Shown piece by piece: positions 16,657 through 24,480 of a stretch of 64,000 bases of DNA. The notes beneath the pieces are model-generated. The model saw only the letters and a list, made by a program, of their open reading frames with translations, had not been told where the DNA came from and did no database searches. The DNA is taken from positions 1,178,001 to 1,242,000 of the forward strand of contig NZ_QAOW01000001.1 of assembly GCF_003051005.1 (NCBI RefSeq). Reading direction: 5' to 3'. The translations under genes were made by a program, and so were the position numbers. This DNA is from Rhodococcus sp. OK519 (GTDB lineage Bacteria; Actinomycetota; Actinomycetes; Mycobacteriales; Mycobacteriaceae). How positions within the stretch are numbered: the stretch's first letter is position 1; each line of letters opens with the position of its first letter.

Positions 16657-17907
16657 TCACAGGACCAGCCACAGCACGGTCGTCGCCGCGACGACCGTCA
16701 GGGGAGTGGTTGCCAGCCCGAGCTTGGTGAACGTGCCGAGCTCGGGCCGGCACCCGCCGGCGGTCGCGACGCGGCGCCACAGCATGGTCGCGAGCGATCC
16801 GACATAGGTGAGGTTGGGGCCGAGGTTGACCCCGATCAGTAGCGCCAGGACCAGCCCGGTCGGCGCACCCGCCCCGAGGACGGCGAGCAACAGCAGTGTC
16901 GCGGGGAGGTTGTTGAGGAGATTGGCTGCGACGGCCGCGATCACCGCGACCGTGAGCATGCCCGCGAGGCTCGCCTGCTCGGGCAGCAGACCGCCGAGCC
17001 AGTCGCCGATCGGTCCCGCCGCGACCCCGGCGACCACGACACCGAGCGCGAGCACGAACGCGCAGAACCAGAGGTCGGCCGCGAACAGCATCCGGCGGGG
17101 CGTCGTGTGGCCGCCCCGTAGCGCGGGGACCGCGAGCGCCAGTGCGCCCGCCGCGGCCACCCATCCGGGCGCGACGCCGACGAGGCCGCCGATCGTGAAT
17201 CCGACCAGCGTCGCCGCCAGCACCGACAGCGCTGCGATCGGGACGGGCGGCGGAACGTCGGACGACACCCGGGGCACCTCGATTGCCTCCGAGACGTCCG
17301 GCGGAGCCAGGTCGCGGCGGAAGATGATTCGGAACACCATCCACTCGAGCGCGATCGTCACCACCCACGGCAGCGCCATCACCGCGGTGAAGTGAACGAA
17401 CGTCAGACCGGTCGCGGAGAACGCGATCAGATTCGTCAGGTTCGACACCGGTAGCAGCGTCGACGCCGAATTCGACAGGTGCGCGGTGGCATACGCGTGC
17501 GGCCGGACCGGCATCCGCAGCGTGCGGGCGGCCCGGATCACGACGGGCGTCAGCAACACGACGGTGGCGTCGAGGCTCAGCACGGCGGTCGTCACGGACG
17601 CGATCGCGAACACCAGCGTGAGCAGGCGAACAGGCCCGCGGGTGCCGTCCCGCGTCAGGATGCCGGCCACCCACGTGAACACGCCCGACGCGTCCGCCAG
17701 GTGCGCGAGGACCAGGATCGCCGCGAGGAACCCGACTGTGGGAGCGAGCGCGGTGACCTCCGACCACGCTTGCTGCGGGGTCACGACGCCGATCGCCACG
17801 GCCACGAGCGCGGCCGGTCCGGCGACCACGATCTCCGGAAGCCCGCGCGGGCGGGCGATCGCGAAGACCAGCACCGCGGCCACCAGCAGGATCGCCGCGA
17901 CGCTCAC
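16657..17907 (-). CDS. ArsB/SLC13-like membrane permease
   Basis: 416 residues with about ten to twelve helices. Blocks such as VSNLTNLIAFSATGLTF, LLNNLPATLLLLAVLGAG and GVNLGPNLTYVGSLATMLW are those of the ArsB/CitM ion-transporter superfamily, including the paired Asn/Pro hairpins. ArsB exports arsenite; relatives handle citrate, sulfate, Na+/H+ or silicon. No arsenic operon genes (arsR, arsC) lie beside it, so arsenite is unproven. GTG start, overlapping the DUF1697 stop by four bases, so the two genes are probably co-transcribed. Confidence 0.82.
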   Translation of the reverse strand: MSVAAILLVAAVLVFAIARPRGLPEIVVAGPAALVAVAIGVVTPQQAWSEVTALAPTVGFLAAILVLAHLADASGVFTWVAGILTRDGTRGPVRLLTLVFAIASVTTAVLSLDATVVLLTPVVIRAARTLRMPVRPHAYATAHLSNSASTLLPVSNLTNLIAFSATGLTFVHFTAVMALPWVVTIALEWMVFRIIFRRDLAPPDVSEAIEVPRVSSDVPPPVPIAALSVLAATLVGFTIGGLVGVAPGWVAAAGALALAVPALRGGHTTPRRMLFAADLWFCAFVLALGVVVAGVAAGPIGDWLGGLLPEQASLAGMLTVAVIAAVAANLLNNLPATLLLLAVLGAGAPTGLVLALLIGVNLGPNLTYVGSLATMLWRRVATAGGCRPELGTFTKLGLATTPLTVVAATTVLWLVL

Positions 17908-18431
17908 TTCAGGAGCTTGACCAGGGTGCGCAGGTTGCGGGTGGTGGTAACGGCCTTGAGCTTCGGCTTACCGGTGTTCCTTCCGAAGCTGCTCTTCAAC
18001 GTCATCCCTCGCTCCACCTCCCAGTAGAGGACGCCATCGCCACCCGCGATCCGCTCGACCGCCGGGTCCAGTGCCTCCTGGACCGTGAGCAACCCGTCGA
18101 GCACCGACGGTTCCGCGGTGAACATGACATACGGGTGCCAGCCCTCGCGCTCCGGATCGAACGGGTACGACTCGACGATCCCGGCCAGAGTCGCCGTCTC
18201 GAGGACGAACACCCACGCCTCGTAGCCGAAGACGCTCCGGAGCGAGGCCTCGACAGTCGCCTTCAGGCTCGCCGTGTCCGTCGAGTCCGAGGAGAACAGG
18301 ACGTTGCCAGACGCGAGGACCGTCTTCACCTCGTCGAACCCGAGGTCGACGAATACCTGGCGTAGGTCGGCCATCTTGATGTTGATACCGCCGACGTTGA
18401 TTCCTCGCAGAAGGGCCACGTAACGCGTCAT
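17904..18431 (-). CDS. DUF1697 family protein
   Basis: 175 residues. The start MTRYVALLRGINVGG is diagnostic for DUF1697, with LGFDEVKTVLASGNVLF and a C-terminal TLKSSFGRNTGKPKL. The family is cytosolic and of unknown function, widespread in free-living bacteria. ATG 18431 has TATCGT six bases upstream (18438-18443, reverse), suggesting a leaderless mRNA that starts back-to-back with the RNase P RNA promoter on the other strand. Confidence 0.9.
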   Translation of the reverse strand: MTRYVALLRGINVGGINIKMADLRQVFVDLGFDEVKTVLASGNVLFSSDSTDTASLKATVEASLRSVFGYEAWVFVLETATLAGIVESYPFDPEREGWHPYVMFTAEPSVLDGLLTVQEALDPAVERIAGGDGVLYWEVERGMTLKSSFGRNTGKPKLKAVTTTRNLRTLVKLLK

Positions 18432-18502
18432 GGCGCGACGATAGTGCGGAGCACCGACACCGCGGGTTCGGACACGGCGTCGGCACCCAGTAGTCTTGTC
18501 GT

Positions 18503-18935
18503 GCGGACGAGTTGGCTGGGCGGCCGCGGCTGCGGGAACCGACACCCTCGAGGTGCCAGGCCCGGGGCCGAGGAAAGTCCGGACTCCACAGAGCAGGGCG
18601 GTTGCTAACGGCAACCCGAGGTGACTCGCGGGACAGTGCCACAGAAAACAGACCGCCGGCGCTCAGGCGTCGGTGAGGGTGAAAAGGTGCGGTAAGAGCG
18701 CACCAGCGCCCCGGGTGACCGGGGCGGCTAGGTAAACCCCGCCCGGAGCAAGGTCGAAGGCCGCACCGGTGTCCTCCGGGACAGCGTGTGCGGCTGCGCA
18801 GGTGTTCGAGGGCTGCTCGCCCGAGCCTGCGGGTGGACTGCTCGAGGTACCCGGCAACGGTGTGCCCAGATGGATGGTCGCCACCCGGTGCGTGAGCGCC
18901 GGGGACAGGATCCGGCTTACACGCCAACTCGTCCG
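18503..18935 (+). ncRNA. rnpB: RNase P RNA, bacterial class A
   Basis: The 5' segment CGGACGAGTTGGC pairs with 3' GCCAACTCGTCCG to form the P1 helix. Conserved cores are GAGGAAAGTCCGGACTCC near the 5' end, CAGAAAACAGACCGCC after P4-region sequence, GGTAAGAGCGCACC, GGTAAACCCC and, near the 3' end, GACAGGATCCGGCTTAC. RNase P trims tRNA 5' leaders. A TAGTCT -10 (18490-18495) lies seven bases upstream. About 433 bases, usual for high-GC actinobacteria. The exact ends are set by P1 pairing. Confidence 0.97.
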
Positions 18936-18947
18936 CCCATACGAAAG

Positions 18948-18973
18948 AGGCCCCCGGTTCACACCGGGGGCCT
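18948..18973 (+). terminator. Terminator after rnpB
   Basis: AGGCCCCCGGT (18948-18958) and ACCGGGGGCCT (18963-18973) form an 11-bp perfect stem with a four-base loop, followed by TCGTCGTCG and no U-tract. It lies 12 bases after the mature RNA end and also just beyond the small reverse-strand ORF at 18990-19097, so it can serve both. Confidence 0.88.
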
Positions 18974-18989
18974 TCGTCGTCGTCCAGTC

Positions 18990-19097
18990 CTACTGGAAGA
19001 AACCGCCGATCGGATTGATCATCAGGAGCTTGGCCCAGTACTCGGCGCCTGCCTGGCCGAGGTGGGGGAAGAGAGCATCGAAGATGATGTAGGACAT
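18990..19097 (-). CDS. Small hydrophobic protein, 35 residues
   Basis: On the reverse strand, an ATG preceded by GGAG at good spacing opens a 35-codon ORF with sequence pieces MSYIIFDALFPHLGQAG and EYWAKLLMINPIGGFF. It is short, mildly amphipathic and aromatic-rich, compatible with a small membrane-associated peptide. A good promoter lies upstream (see 19176-19203) and the rnpB terminator closes it. No homolog is recognised, but promoter, ribosome site, ORF and terminator together support a real gene. Confidence 0.62.
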   Translation of the reverse strand: MSYIIFDALFPHLGQAGAEYWAKLLMINPIGGFFQ

Positions 19098-19175
19098 GGG
19101 GGCTCCGATCTATGACGCCAGCGCGTCGAAACTGAGGTGACGCGAGGCGTCGGCGTGAATGCGCAGTACGCGCCG

Positions 19176-19203
19176 AGATTAGCAGTCCGGATCGGATTGT
19201 CAC
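19176..19203 (-). promoter_or_regulatory. Promoter of the 35-residue ORF
   Basis: Read on the reverse strand, GTGACA (19203-19198) and TAATCT (19181-19176) are separated by 16 bases, close to the SigA -35/-10 consensus. This gives a transcript start near 19169 and a 5' leader of about 70 bases ahead of the small ORF. Confidence 0.55.
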
Positions 19204-19301
19204 AGACTTACCTACACGACTTCACAGTGATGACACGCACCCGTCACGCGCCGATCGCGGATGCCGTGGTGGCGGCGCCCATTGCGGGGCACACTGATGG
19301 A

Positions 19302-19487
19302 ATGAGTGACGACGACAACCAGTGGTACTTCAGCCTCAGCGACGGATCGGTCAGCCAGGGCAAGGCGGCCAACGTCTTCGATCGGATGGGGCCCTACCCG
19401 GACCGTGAGAGCGCCGAGCGTGCGCTGCAGACCGCGGCGGACCGGAACAAGGCCGCGGACGACGCGGACGACGAGTGGAACGCCTGA
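19302..19487 (+). CDS. Small acidic protein, possibly SPOR-like
   Basis: 61 residues beginning MSDDDNQWYFSLSDGSVSQG, continuing with MGPYPDRESAERALQTAADRN and an acidic end. The WYF...G.. pattern and the PYPDRESAERAL phrase recall SPOR-type repeats, but one short copy is too little to assign. Cytosolic, no signal. ATG 19302 was chosen because the upstream residues of the longer frame look non-coding. Its last 13 bases overlap the start of the RNB ribonuclease gene, so the two are co-translated. Confidence 0.7.
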   Translation: MSDDDNQWYFSLSDGSVSQGKAANVFDRMGPYPDRESAERALQTAADRNKAADDADDEWNA

Positions 19488-20929
19488 CCGACACTCCTCG
19501 GACACCCGGGGCCTCTCGGACCGTCGGCCTGGCCCGGGTGACGGCCACGGATGTCGATTTCTGCTCGGTCCGAGCCGAATTCGCGCTCGAAGAGCAGTTC
19601 TCCGCAGCCGTGCTCGCCGAGGTGGCGGCGGCGGAGGACGTCTGTCGTGGCGAGCGGGTGGACCGGACCGCGTTGCCGTTGGTCACGATCGACCCGCCCG
19701 GCTCGATGGACCTGGACCAGGCGGTGCACCTAGAGCGGACCGCGACCGGGTTCGTTCTGCACTATGCGATCGCCGACGTCGGCGCGGTGGTTCGGCCGGG
19801 CGGCGCGCTGGACCTGGCCGCCCGGGGCCGCGGCCAGACGGTCTACCTTCCCGACGGCTCGGTGCCGCTGCATCCCCGGCCGCTGTCCGAGGGGTCGGCG
19901 AGTCTGCTGCCGGAGCTGATCCGGCCCGCCGCGCTGTGGCGGATCCGCCTCGACAGCGATGCCCACCCGATCGAGGCGACCGTGGTCCGGGCGCTGGTCC
20001 GCTCGGTTGCCCGGTTCGATTACGCCACCGTGCAGGCGGACTCGGAATCCGGGGCACTGCATCCGTCGATCGCGGCGCTGCCGGAGTTCGGCCGGCTGCG
20101 GGCGGCCGCGGCAGTGGCCCGGGGTGCCATCGAACTGCGCCTACCCGAGCAGCGCGTCGTCCCCGACGGTGACGGGTGGCGCGTGGAGATCGAACCGCGC
20201 ACCGAGGCCGACGACTGGAACGCCGAGGTGTCGCTACTCACCGGCATGTGTGCGGCGCGGATGATGCTGGACGCCGGCATCGGCGTACTCCGGACGATGC
20301 CGCCCGCGGCGGCGAGCGCCGTCGCATCGTTGCGCCGCACCGCGAGCGCACTGGGTGTCGTGTGGCCCGACGGCGCCGCGGTCGGCGACGTCCTCGCCGG
20401 ACTCGATCCGAACACTGCCGCATCCCTCGTGCTGATGACCGAGGCGACGACCCTGCTGCGCGGGGCGGACTACGTCGCGTTCGACGGCGACCTGCCCGAC
20501 GTGGTGAGCCACTCGGGCATCGGTGGTCCGTACGCGCACGTGACGGCTCCGCTACGGCGACTGTCGGACCGGTTCGCCGCCGAGGTGTGCCTGGCAGTCT
20601 CCGCGGGCAGGCAAGTCCCCGGCTGGGCCCGCGAGGCGCTGCCCGGCCTGCCGGCGCTGATGCGGGCCTCCGACACGCGGGCCAACCGCGTCGACCGGGC
20701 GTGCGTGGACCTCACCGAGGCCTCTCTGCTCGCGGGTCGCATCGGCGAGGTGTTCGACGCGACGGTCCTGCGAGCCGCGAACGGCAAGCGCGGAGCTGAG
20801 GTGTTCGTGCCCGCCGTGTCGGTGATCGCCAAGTGCGCGGGCGACCCGGCCGAGGGCGACGAGGTGAAGGTGCGCCTGACACAGGCGGACGTCATGGGCC
20901 GGTCCGTGCAGTTCGCATTCCCCGTCTGA
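19475..20929 (+). CDS. RNB-domain ribonuclease (RNase II/R family)
   Basis: 484 residues. The RNB catalytic stretch reads VTIDPPGSMDLDQAVHLE (Asp73, Asp79 and Asp81 as metal ligands; the fourth position of RNase II is Gln, as is common in actinobacterial members), followed by LHYAIADVGAVV, YLPDGSVPLHPRPLSEG and later GPYAHVTAPLRRLSDRF. It lacks the N-terminal cold-shock domains and the long S1 end of RNase II/R. It should be a 3'-5' exoribonuclease. The GTG start overlaps the preceding small gene by 13 bases. The stop lies two bases from the convergent CHAD gene. Confidence 0.88.
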   Translation: MERLTDTPRTPGASRTVGLARVTATDVDFCSVRAEFALEEQFSAAVLAEVAAAEDVCRGERVDRTALPLVTIDPPGSMDLDQAVHLERTATGFVLHYAIADVGAVVRPGGALDLAARGRGQTVYLPDGSVPLHPRPLSEGSASLLPELIRPAALWRIRLDSDAHPIEATVVRALVRSVARFDYATVQADSESGALHPSIAALPEFGRLRAAAAVARGAIELRLPEQRVVPDGDGWRVEIEPRTEADDWNAEVSLLTGMCAARMMLDAGIGVLRTMPPAAASAVASLRRTASALGVVWPDGAAVGDVLAGLDPNTAASLVLMTEATTLLRGADYVAFDGDLPDVVSHSGIGGPYAHVTAPLRRLSDRFAAEVCLAVSAGRQVPGWAREALPGLPALMRASDTRANRVDRACVDLTEASLLAGRIGEVFDATVLRAANGKRGAEVFVPAVSVIAKCAGDPAEGDEVKVRLTQADVMGRSVQFAFPV

Positions 20930-20931
20930 CG

Positions 20932-21831
20932 TCAGCGCCGTTCGTCGAGATGTCGGTGAGCTCGGCGGACCGTCTTGACGTGCCGCGGTAGCGCGTCCAC
21001 GGCGCGGTGGGCCCGCTGCTCCTCGGCGGCGTACAGCAGGCCGTACGTGAAGGTGTCCTCGTCGTCGTCCCGGGCCTGCGCGGTCGTGTCGAGGATCCAC
21101 CCGCGGGCGAGGACGCCGTCCTGGTGGTCACCGAGCAGTGTCTGCAGCGACTTCGCGGCCTTCGCCAGTTTGCCCGCCGACGGTTCCGTCGTCGCGACGG
21201 CCTCCGCCGCGTACCGCAGCTTCTTGGCGCGCTTGCGGACTCGGTGCAGCGCGGGACCGAGGTCGGCGCCGTCCTGCTCCTGAAGTCCGCTGACCTTGCG
21301 GGCGGCCTTGCGTAACTGCTTGTAGGCCTTGTCGAGCCCGCTGCGCAGCGTCAGGCCCGGCGGCGGATCACTCCGGCCGGCGGTGACCTCGTCGAGCAAC
21401 GCGCACAGTGCCGCATACCGAGGCCCGTCGAGGACCTCGACCGCGTGCGTGTGTGCGGCGCGGTACAGATCCTCCTGCGTCCCGACCAGTCGCTGGTGCA
21501 CAGATCCGACGACGAGATCGCCGGGCTGGGCGTCGATGAGGTCGCAGAAGCGGGCCGCGAGAACCTCGGCGTCGCGGGCCTTCCCGAGGACCGATCCCAG
21601 CCAGCGAAGTTCGGCCCGCGCGTCGTCGGTCGCGCCCGGGGGAAAGGCGTGGCGGTACGAGCCGAGCAGGCTGCGGAGCCGACGCGTCGATACCCGCATC
21701 TGGTGCACGGCGTCGTCGGCGTCCGCTCGCACGTCGGGGGCGAGCGAGACCAGTCGCTCGTAATGTCCTCGCGCCGCGGGGACGATCGTCACGGAGACCG
21801 AGTCCCCGGCACGGTGCTTGTGTGCGGCCAC
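20932..21831 (-). CDS. CHAD-domain protein
   Basis: 299 residues, alpha-helical, with conserved His and basic residues: VHQMRVSTRRLRSLLGSYRHAF, LRWLGSVLGKARDAEVLAARF, HRVRKRAKKLRYAAEA and LQTLLGDHQDGVLARGWI. CHAD domains bind polyphosphate and often accompany CYTH triphosphatases; no CYTH domain is fused here. Probably associates with polyphosphate granules, inferred from the family. GTG start. Confidence 0.92.
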   Translation of the reverse strand: MAAHKHRAGDSVSVTIVPAARGHYERLVSLAPDVRADADDAVHQMRVSTRRLRSLLGSYRHAFPPGATDDARAELRWLGSVLGKARDAEVLAARFCDLIDAQPGDLVVGSVHQRLVGTQEDLYRAAHTHAVEVLDGPRYAALCALLDEVTAGRSDPPPGLTLRSGLDKAYKQLRKAARKVSGLQEQDGADLGPALHRVRKRAKKLRYAAEAVATTEPSAGKLAKAAKSLQTLLGDHQDGVLARGWILDTTAQARDDDEDTFTYGLLYAAEEQRAHRAVDALPRHVKTVRRAHRHLDERR

Positions 21832-21875
21832 GATTCAGGTCTACCAGTGCGGATCGCGCACGTCGACCGAAACCG

Positions 21876-22832
21876 TCACGCGCGGAAGCGGTCCGTGGCC
21901 TCCACCAGGTGATGGGTGATGCCCGGCTCCGCGGCCGCGTGTCCGGCGTCGTCGACGATGTGCAGTTCCGACGTGGGCCACGCGCGGTGCAACTGCCACG
22001 CGCTGGTGGCGGGACAGACGACGTCGTAGCGTCCCTGCGCGATCACGCCCGGGATCGATGCCAGCGCGGACGCGTCCCGCAGCAGCTGACCCTCGTCGAT
22101 GAATCCGCGGTTGTGGAAGTAGTGGTTCTCGATCCGGGCGAACGCCAACGCGAATCGCGGGTCGGCCGTCTCCTCGACGCGCTCGGGCTTGGGGAGCAGC
22201 GCGCTCGTCGCACCCTCCCACGTGGACCACGCGATGGCAGCGCGCAGCGCGACGTCGGGATCGTCGGCGTGCAGCAGGCGGTGGTACGCCTCGACCAGAT
22301 CGCCCGAACGCTGTGCCATCGGCACCGGCGCGAGGAACTGCTCCCACCGCTCGGGGAACAGGTTTCCGGCCCCGCCGTTGTAGTACCAGTCGATCTCGCT
22401 GCGGCGCAGCAGGAAGATTCCGCGCAGCACCAGTTCGGTGACGCGCTGCGGAAAGCGCTGGGCGTACGTCAGTGCCAGCGTCGAACCCCACGATCCGCCG
22501 AACACCTGCCAGCGGTCGACGGCGAGATGCTCACGGAGCGCTTCGATGTCGGCGACGAGGTGGTCGGTGGTGTTGACCGACAGGTCGGCGCCGTCCGCGA
22601 CGTGCGGCGTGGAGCGTCCGCAGCCGCGCTGGTCGAACAGCACGATGCGGTACGCGTCGGGATCGAAGAACTGCCGATGGGCGGGAGCGGTGCCGCCGCC
22701 CGGACCACCGTGCAGGAACACCACCGGCTTACCGTGCGGGTTTCCGCTGACCTCCCAGTAGAGGTGCTGGTCGTCGCCGACGGAGAGAAATCCCGTCTGG
22801 TGCGGTGAGATCGGCGGATACAGCGTCCGCAC
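21876..22832 (-). CDS. pip: Proline iminopeptidase
   Basis: 318 residues, alpha/beta hydrolase. HGGPGGGTAP gives the oxyanion loop, FDQRGCGRSTPH is the family signature, the nucleophile Ser lies in VFGGSWGSTLALTYA, and the catalytic Asp and His follow in YDVVCP and DDAGHAAAEPG. It removes N-terminal proline from peptides. Cytosolic. GTG start; it follows the lipoprotein gene by three bases, forming a two-gene operon. Confidence 0.93.
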   Translation of the reverse strand: MRTLYPPISPHQTGFLSVGDDQHLYWEVSGNPHGKPVVFLHGGPGGGTAPAHRQFFDPDAYRIVLFDQRGCGRSTPHVADGADLSVNTTDHLVADIEALREHLAVDRWQVFGGSWGSTLALTYAQRFPQRVTELVLRGIFLLRRSEIDWYYNGGAGNLFPERWEQFLAPVPMAQRSGDLVEAYHRLLHADDPDVALRAAIAWSTWEGATSALLPKPERVEETADPRFALAFARIENHYFHNRGFIDEGQLLRDASALASIPGVIAQGRYDVVCPATSAWQLHRAWPTSELHIVDDAGHAAAEPGITHHLVEATDRFRA

Positions 22833-22835
22833 GGC

Positions 22836-23285
22836 TCAGAACCCGATCAGTGCGGACGCGAGGTTCGGGATCTCGAGCGCGTACAGCGCGCCGTCCCGCA
22901 CCTGCGGGCACTGGGCCGACGTGATCGTGTCGATCTGCCCGCGGTCGCCCGCGAGCTTCAGCAGGTCGACCCCGTTCGCGGTTGCCCACGAGATCACGAC
23001 GGTGTTGAGCCCGCCCTTGCCGATGGTGGGGGTGTATGTGCGCCAGTTCTGCAACTGCTCGTCGATGTCGGAGCACAGCTGCGCGGCCTGCGCGTCGGTC
23101 ACCCCGGCGAGGGCCGACCCGGAGCCGGCGGATGTCGTCGGCGCCTTCGTGGACGTGGTCTGGTCCGCTGTGTGGGCGCTGTTGCCGGGCGTCGGGGACT
23201 CAGTGCTGCTGCAGCCGGTGATCACGGCGGCGGTCGCAGCGGTCGCGGCGAGTGTTGCCGCGAGGCGTCCTCGGCGTGCGGTCAT
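22836..23285 (-). CDS. Small secreted lipoprotein
   Basis: 149 residues. The signal peptide (basic start MTARRGRLAA, Ala/Thr-rich core) ends in the lipobox VITGC (Cys25). A Thr/Ser-rich spacer of about 40 residues leads to a small domain with DAQAAQLCSDIDEQLQNW and two further Cys that may pair. Similar short lipoproteins are common in Rhodococcus and mycobacteria; function is unknown. Operon with the iminopeptidase. Confidence 0.78.
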   Translation of the reverse strand: MTARRGRLAATLAATAATAAVITGCSSTESPTPGNSAHTADQTTSTKAPTTSAGSGSALAGVTDAQAAQLCSDIDEQLQNWRTYTPTIGKGGLNTVVISWATANGVDLLKLAGDRGQIDTITSAQCPQVRDGALYALEIPNLASALIGF

Positions 23286-23350
23286 GGTGCACCTCGGGTT
23301 CCTGTGGAGACCGGCTCCGGGTGAGCCGGACCTGTCGAGTGTGCCAAAGA

Positions 23351-23389
23351 ACGGGTAGGTCGTCCGATTTTGTCGGCCGACCTACCCGT
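23351..23389 (-). terminator. Long hairpin after panB
   Basis: ACGGGTAGGTCG and CGACCTACCCGT form a 12-bp stem, extended by CCGA/TCGG around a TTTTG loop. It lies 21 bases after the panB stop and before the lipoprotein gene, so it probably ends panB. There is no clear U-tract. Confidence 0.7.
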
Positions 23390-23410
23390 CGATCTGTGGA
23401 ACCAGGTGCG

Positions 23411-24250
23411 TCAGAAGCTGTGCTCGGGGGCGGGGAACGCCCCGGTCTGCACCTCGGACGCGTAGGCGGCAGCGGCGTCGCGCAGTGCGGTGCCCACCTC
23501 GCCGAAACGCTTGACGAACTTGGCGGTCTTGCCGCTGGTGAAACCGGCCATGTCCTGCCACACCAGTACCTGGGCGTCGCACTCGTTGCCTGCGCCGATG
23601 CCGACGGTCGGAATCGTGAGCTTGCGGGTCACCTGGCCGGCGATGTCGGCGGGCACCATCTCCATGACGACGGAGAAAGCGCCGGCCTCCTGGACCGCGA
23701 TGGCATCGGCGACGAGTTGCTCGGCGCCGTCGCCGCGGCCCTGGACGCGGAAGCCGCCGAGGCTGTTCACGGACTGCGGGGTGAAACCGATGTGAGCCTG
23801 TACCGGGATGCCGGCCGCGGTGAGCGCGGCGATCTGCGGGGCCACCCGCTCGCCGCCCTCGAGCTTGACGGCCTGCGCCTGGCCTTCCTTCATGAAGCGG
23901 AAGGCGGTCTCGAGAGCCTGCTGCGGGGAGGCCTCGTATGTGCCGAACGGCAGGTCGGCGATCACCAGAGCGTGCGGTGCGCCGCGCACGACGCCACGCA
24001 CCAGCGGAAGCATCTCGTCGATCGTGACGGGCACGGTGGTGTCGTAGCCGTAGACGACGTTCGCGGCCGAGTCACCGACGAGGAGCACGGGGATCCCGGC
24101 CTCCTCGAACAGTCGGGCGCTCGAGTAGTCGTATGCCGTGAGTTCGGCCCAGCGGGTGCCCTCGGTCTTCATCGCCTGCAGGTGATGGATCCGGGTCTTG
24201 CGCTTGGGCGTCGAAGGAGCGGAGGAACCGTAGACAGCGTGTTCGGACAT
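23411..24250 (-). CDS. panB: Ketopantoate hydroxymethyltransferase PanB
   Basis: 279 residues, TIM-barrel enzyme that makes ketopantoate from 2-oxoisovalerate and methylene-THF in pantothenate/CoA synthesis. Signatures: [26 protein letters not shown] (metal Asp and substrate site), [43 protein letters not shown] 24250 with AAAGGGACAACG upstream. Divergent from the Hip1-like protease, with a 23-bp inverted repeat between them. Confidence 0.96.
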   Translation of the reverse strand: MSEHAVYGSSAPSTPKRKTRIHHLQAMKTEGTRWAELTAYDYSSARLFEEAGIPVLLVGDSAANVVYGYDTTVPVTIDEMLPLVRGVVRGAPHALVIADLPFGTYEASPQQALETAFRFMKEGQAQAVKLEGGERVAPQIAALTAAGIPVQAHIGFTPQSVNSLGGFRVQGRGDGAEQLVADAIAVQEAGAFSVVMEMVPADIAGQVTRKLTIPTVGIGAGNECDAQVLVWQDMAGFTSGKTAKFVKRFGEVGTALRDAAAAYASEVQTGAFPAPEHSF

Positions 24251-24375
24251 CGTTGTCCCTTTCTGGCCTCGAGGCCCGCGTGTGCGGGTCCCCGGGTGGG
24301 ATGCTGACGGTCTCAGTCTGCCACCGCGCCGGGGGACCGCGAAGGTGAGGACCAGTGCGGTTCATCACACCGATT

Positions 24376-24440
24376 CCGCGTTTTGCGCACTTGTCGCGCC
24401 CGGGATGTCCGCGTCGTCGCGACAAGTGCGCAAAACGCGG
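24376..24440. repeat. 23-bp perfect inverted repeat upstream of the Hip1-like gene
   Basis: CCGCGTTTTGCGCACTTGTCGCG (arm 24376-24398; key core TTTTGCGCACTTGTC) is exactly complementary to the arm at 24418-24440, with a 19-base spacer. The right arm ends 40 bases before the protease ATG. It sits in a divergent promoter region, so it is not a simple terminator. It may be an operator, a 5' RNA structure or a palindromic repeat element. Confidence 0.9.
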
Positions 24441-24480
24441 GTCAACTGCGGGTTCAGGGTCGCGTGGCACGATCGTAGGT

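Noticed and set aside
16657-17907. Arsenic resistance operon
   Set aside because: Only an ArsB-like permease is present; no arsR, arsC or acr3 genes are adjacent.
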